Source: Planctomycetota bacterium (GTDB taxonomy: Bacteria > Planctomycetota > Phycisphaerae > Sedimentisphaerales > Anaerohalosphaeraceae). Taken from it: a stretch of 5,962 bases of DNA. The notes beneath the pieces were generated by a model. That model made no database searches. It saw nothing but the letters and a program-made list of their open reading frames with translations, and was not told the origin of the DNA. Position numbers and translations under genes: made by a program. Location of the stretch: NCBI GenBank assembly GCA_003644175.1, contig QNBS01000154.1, positions 1 to 5,962 of the forward strand, read 5' to 3'. Position 1 is the first letter of the stretch; the number at the start of each line of letters is the position of its first letter. Positions 5,388-5,962 of this stretch are shown here, one piece after another.

Positions 5388-5962
5388 TCAGAGATTATAC
5401 TCTTTGATCTTTCGGTACAGCGTGCGTTCGCCGATTTTCAGAATCTTAGCTGCTTCCGACCGGTTGTTGCCCGTTGACTCCAGCGTTCGTCGGATATGCT
5501 CCCTCTCTACATCGTTGAGAGATTGCCCCGCAGTCATTTCAACCTCGCGATGGGCGACCGTGCCCGAAAGCCGCTTGATATGATGAATTTCGCCGGGTAT
5601 GTCGCGGACATCGAGCGTGTCGCGATCGCACATCACCACCATTGTCCGAACGGCGTTTAGAAGCTGGCGGATATTGCCCGGCCAGTTGAAACCGACCAGC
5701 ACCTTCATAGCCTGCTCGGTAATAAGATGAATATCGGCACCGGTTTCTTCGCACGTCTGCTTCAGAAAATAGCCGAAGAGTTCCGGAATATCCTCGGGCC
5801 TGCTCCGAAGCGGAGGCAGCGTGACGCTGACACCCTTGATCCGGAAGTAAAGGTCCTGGCGGAACTTTTTTTCTTCCACAAGTTTCGCAAGGTCGTGGTT
5901 GGTGGCGCTGATCACTCGGACATCCACGATGGTGGATTTATTGGAACCCACCGGCGTAACCA
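5388..5962 (-). CDS. Sigma-54-dependent transcriptional activator (NtrC family), C-terminal part
   Basis: Bacterial enhancer-binding protein that uses ATP hydrolysis to open promoters held by sigma-54 RNA polymerase. The frame is open to the right edge, so the N-terminal sensory or receiver domain and the Walker A, GAFTGA and Walker B motifs are outside the window; 190 residues are visible. The AAA+ part shows the sensor I region VDVRVISATNHDL (12-24), FRQDLYFRI (33-41) with arginine-finger candidates R34 and R40, LPPLRSRPEDIPEL (48-61), and sensor II WPGNIRQL (93-100) with R98. A Fis-type helix-turn-helix fills the C-terminus (about 148-190, including NNRSEAAKILKIGERTLYRK). The GTG at 5951 lies inside the conserved domain and is not the start. 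The target and signal cannot be told from this part, and no sigma-54 promoter (GG-N10-GC) was found in the pgl leader. It converges with pgl and ends directly at the repeat array. Confidence 0.95.
   Translation of the reverse strand, partial: VTPVGSNKSTIVDVRVISATNHDLAKLVEEKKFRQDLYFRIKGVSVTLPPLRSRPEDIPELFGYFLKQTCEETGADIHLITEQAMKVLVGFNWPGNIRQLLNAVRTMVVMCDRDTLDVRDIPGEIHHIKRLSGTVAHREVEMTAGQSLNDVEREHIRRTLESTGNNRSEAAKILKIGERTLYRKIKEYNL

Noticed and set aside
5136..5477. 113-codon + strand frame through the pgl end and repeat array
   Set aside because: It is a shadow of pgl that reads through the repeat; its middle part is the translated 21-base repeat, with no ribosome binding site of its own.

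Overview
The window is ordinary bacterial chromosome: dense coding, fairly GC-rich genes with many codons ending in C (gcc, gac, atc), and short gaps that hold hairpins and repeats. Four complete genes lie on the + strand and are cut off by two partial genes at the edges. The gene set (UvrD/PcrA helicase, glucose-6-phosphate isomerase, a single-domain mannose-1-phosphate guanylyltransferase, RuvX/YqgF, 6-phosphogluconolactonase, NtrC-type sigma-54 activator) fits a diderm environmental bacterium. A planctomycete of the Phycisphaerae type is my best guess from overall impression, but nothing in the window proves it.

Layout. Bases 1-950 (+) are the C-terminal third or more of a UvrD/PcrA helicase whose 5' part is outside the window. 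Bases 951-1162 are a 212-base gap with a small hairpin and a 66-base hairpin element built from two 28-base arms, bracketed by near-identical 10-base direct repeats. Bases 1163-2572 (+) are pgi with a GTG start. Bases 2649-3737 (+) are a manC-like guanylyltransferase, and ruvX follows after 20 bases (3758-4168). A rho-independent-type terminator lies at 4250-4301. The 383-base gap 4169-4551 also holds a candidate promoter, three further hairpins and a 58-codon small ORF that runs into the start of pgl. Bases 4552-5307 (+) are pgl. Bases 5308-5387 are an AT-rich array of a 21-base unit in direct and inverted orientation, placed exactly between the convergent pgl and the next gene. Bases 5388-5962 (-) are the C-terminal part of a sigma-54-dependent activator that runs off the right edge.

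How the genes fit together. Pgi interconverts glucose-6-P and fructose-6-P, Pgl serves the oxidative pentose phosphate pathway that starts from glucose-6-P, and ManC makes GDP-mannose from mannose-1-P, which is derived from fructose-6-P through isomerase and mutase steps not encoded here. Together they form a loose sugar-phosphate and nucleotide-sugar cluster. RuvX is probably a passenger in the manC transcription unit. I see no mobile-element gene, CRISPR array, tRNA or rRNA, and no strong evidence for a new multi-gene system. The non-coding pieces are the most interesting parts: the structured leader and small ORF before pgl, and the two repeat elements.
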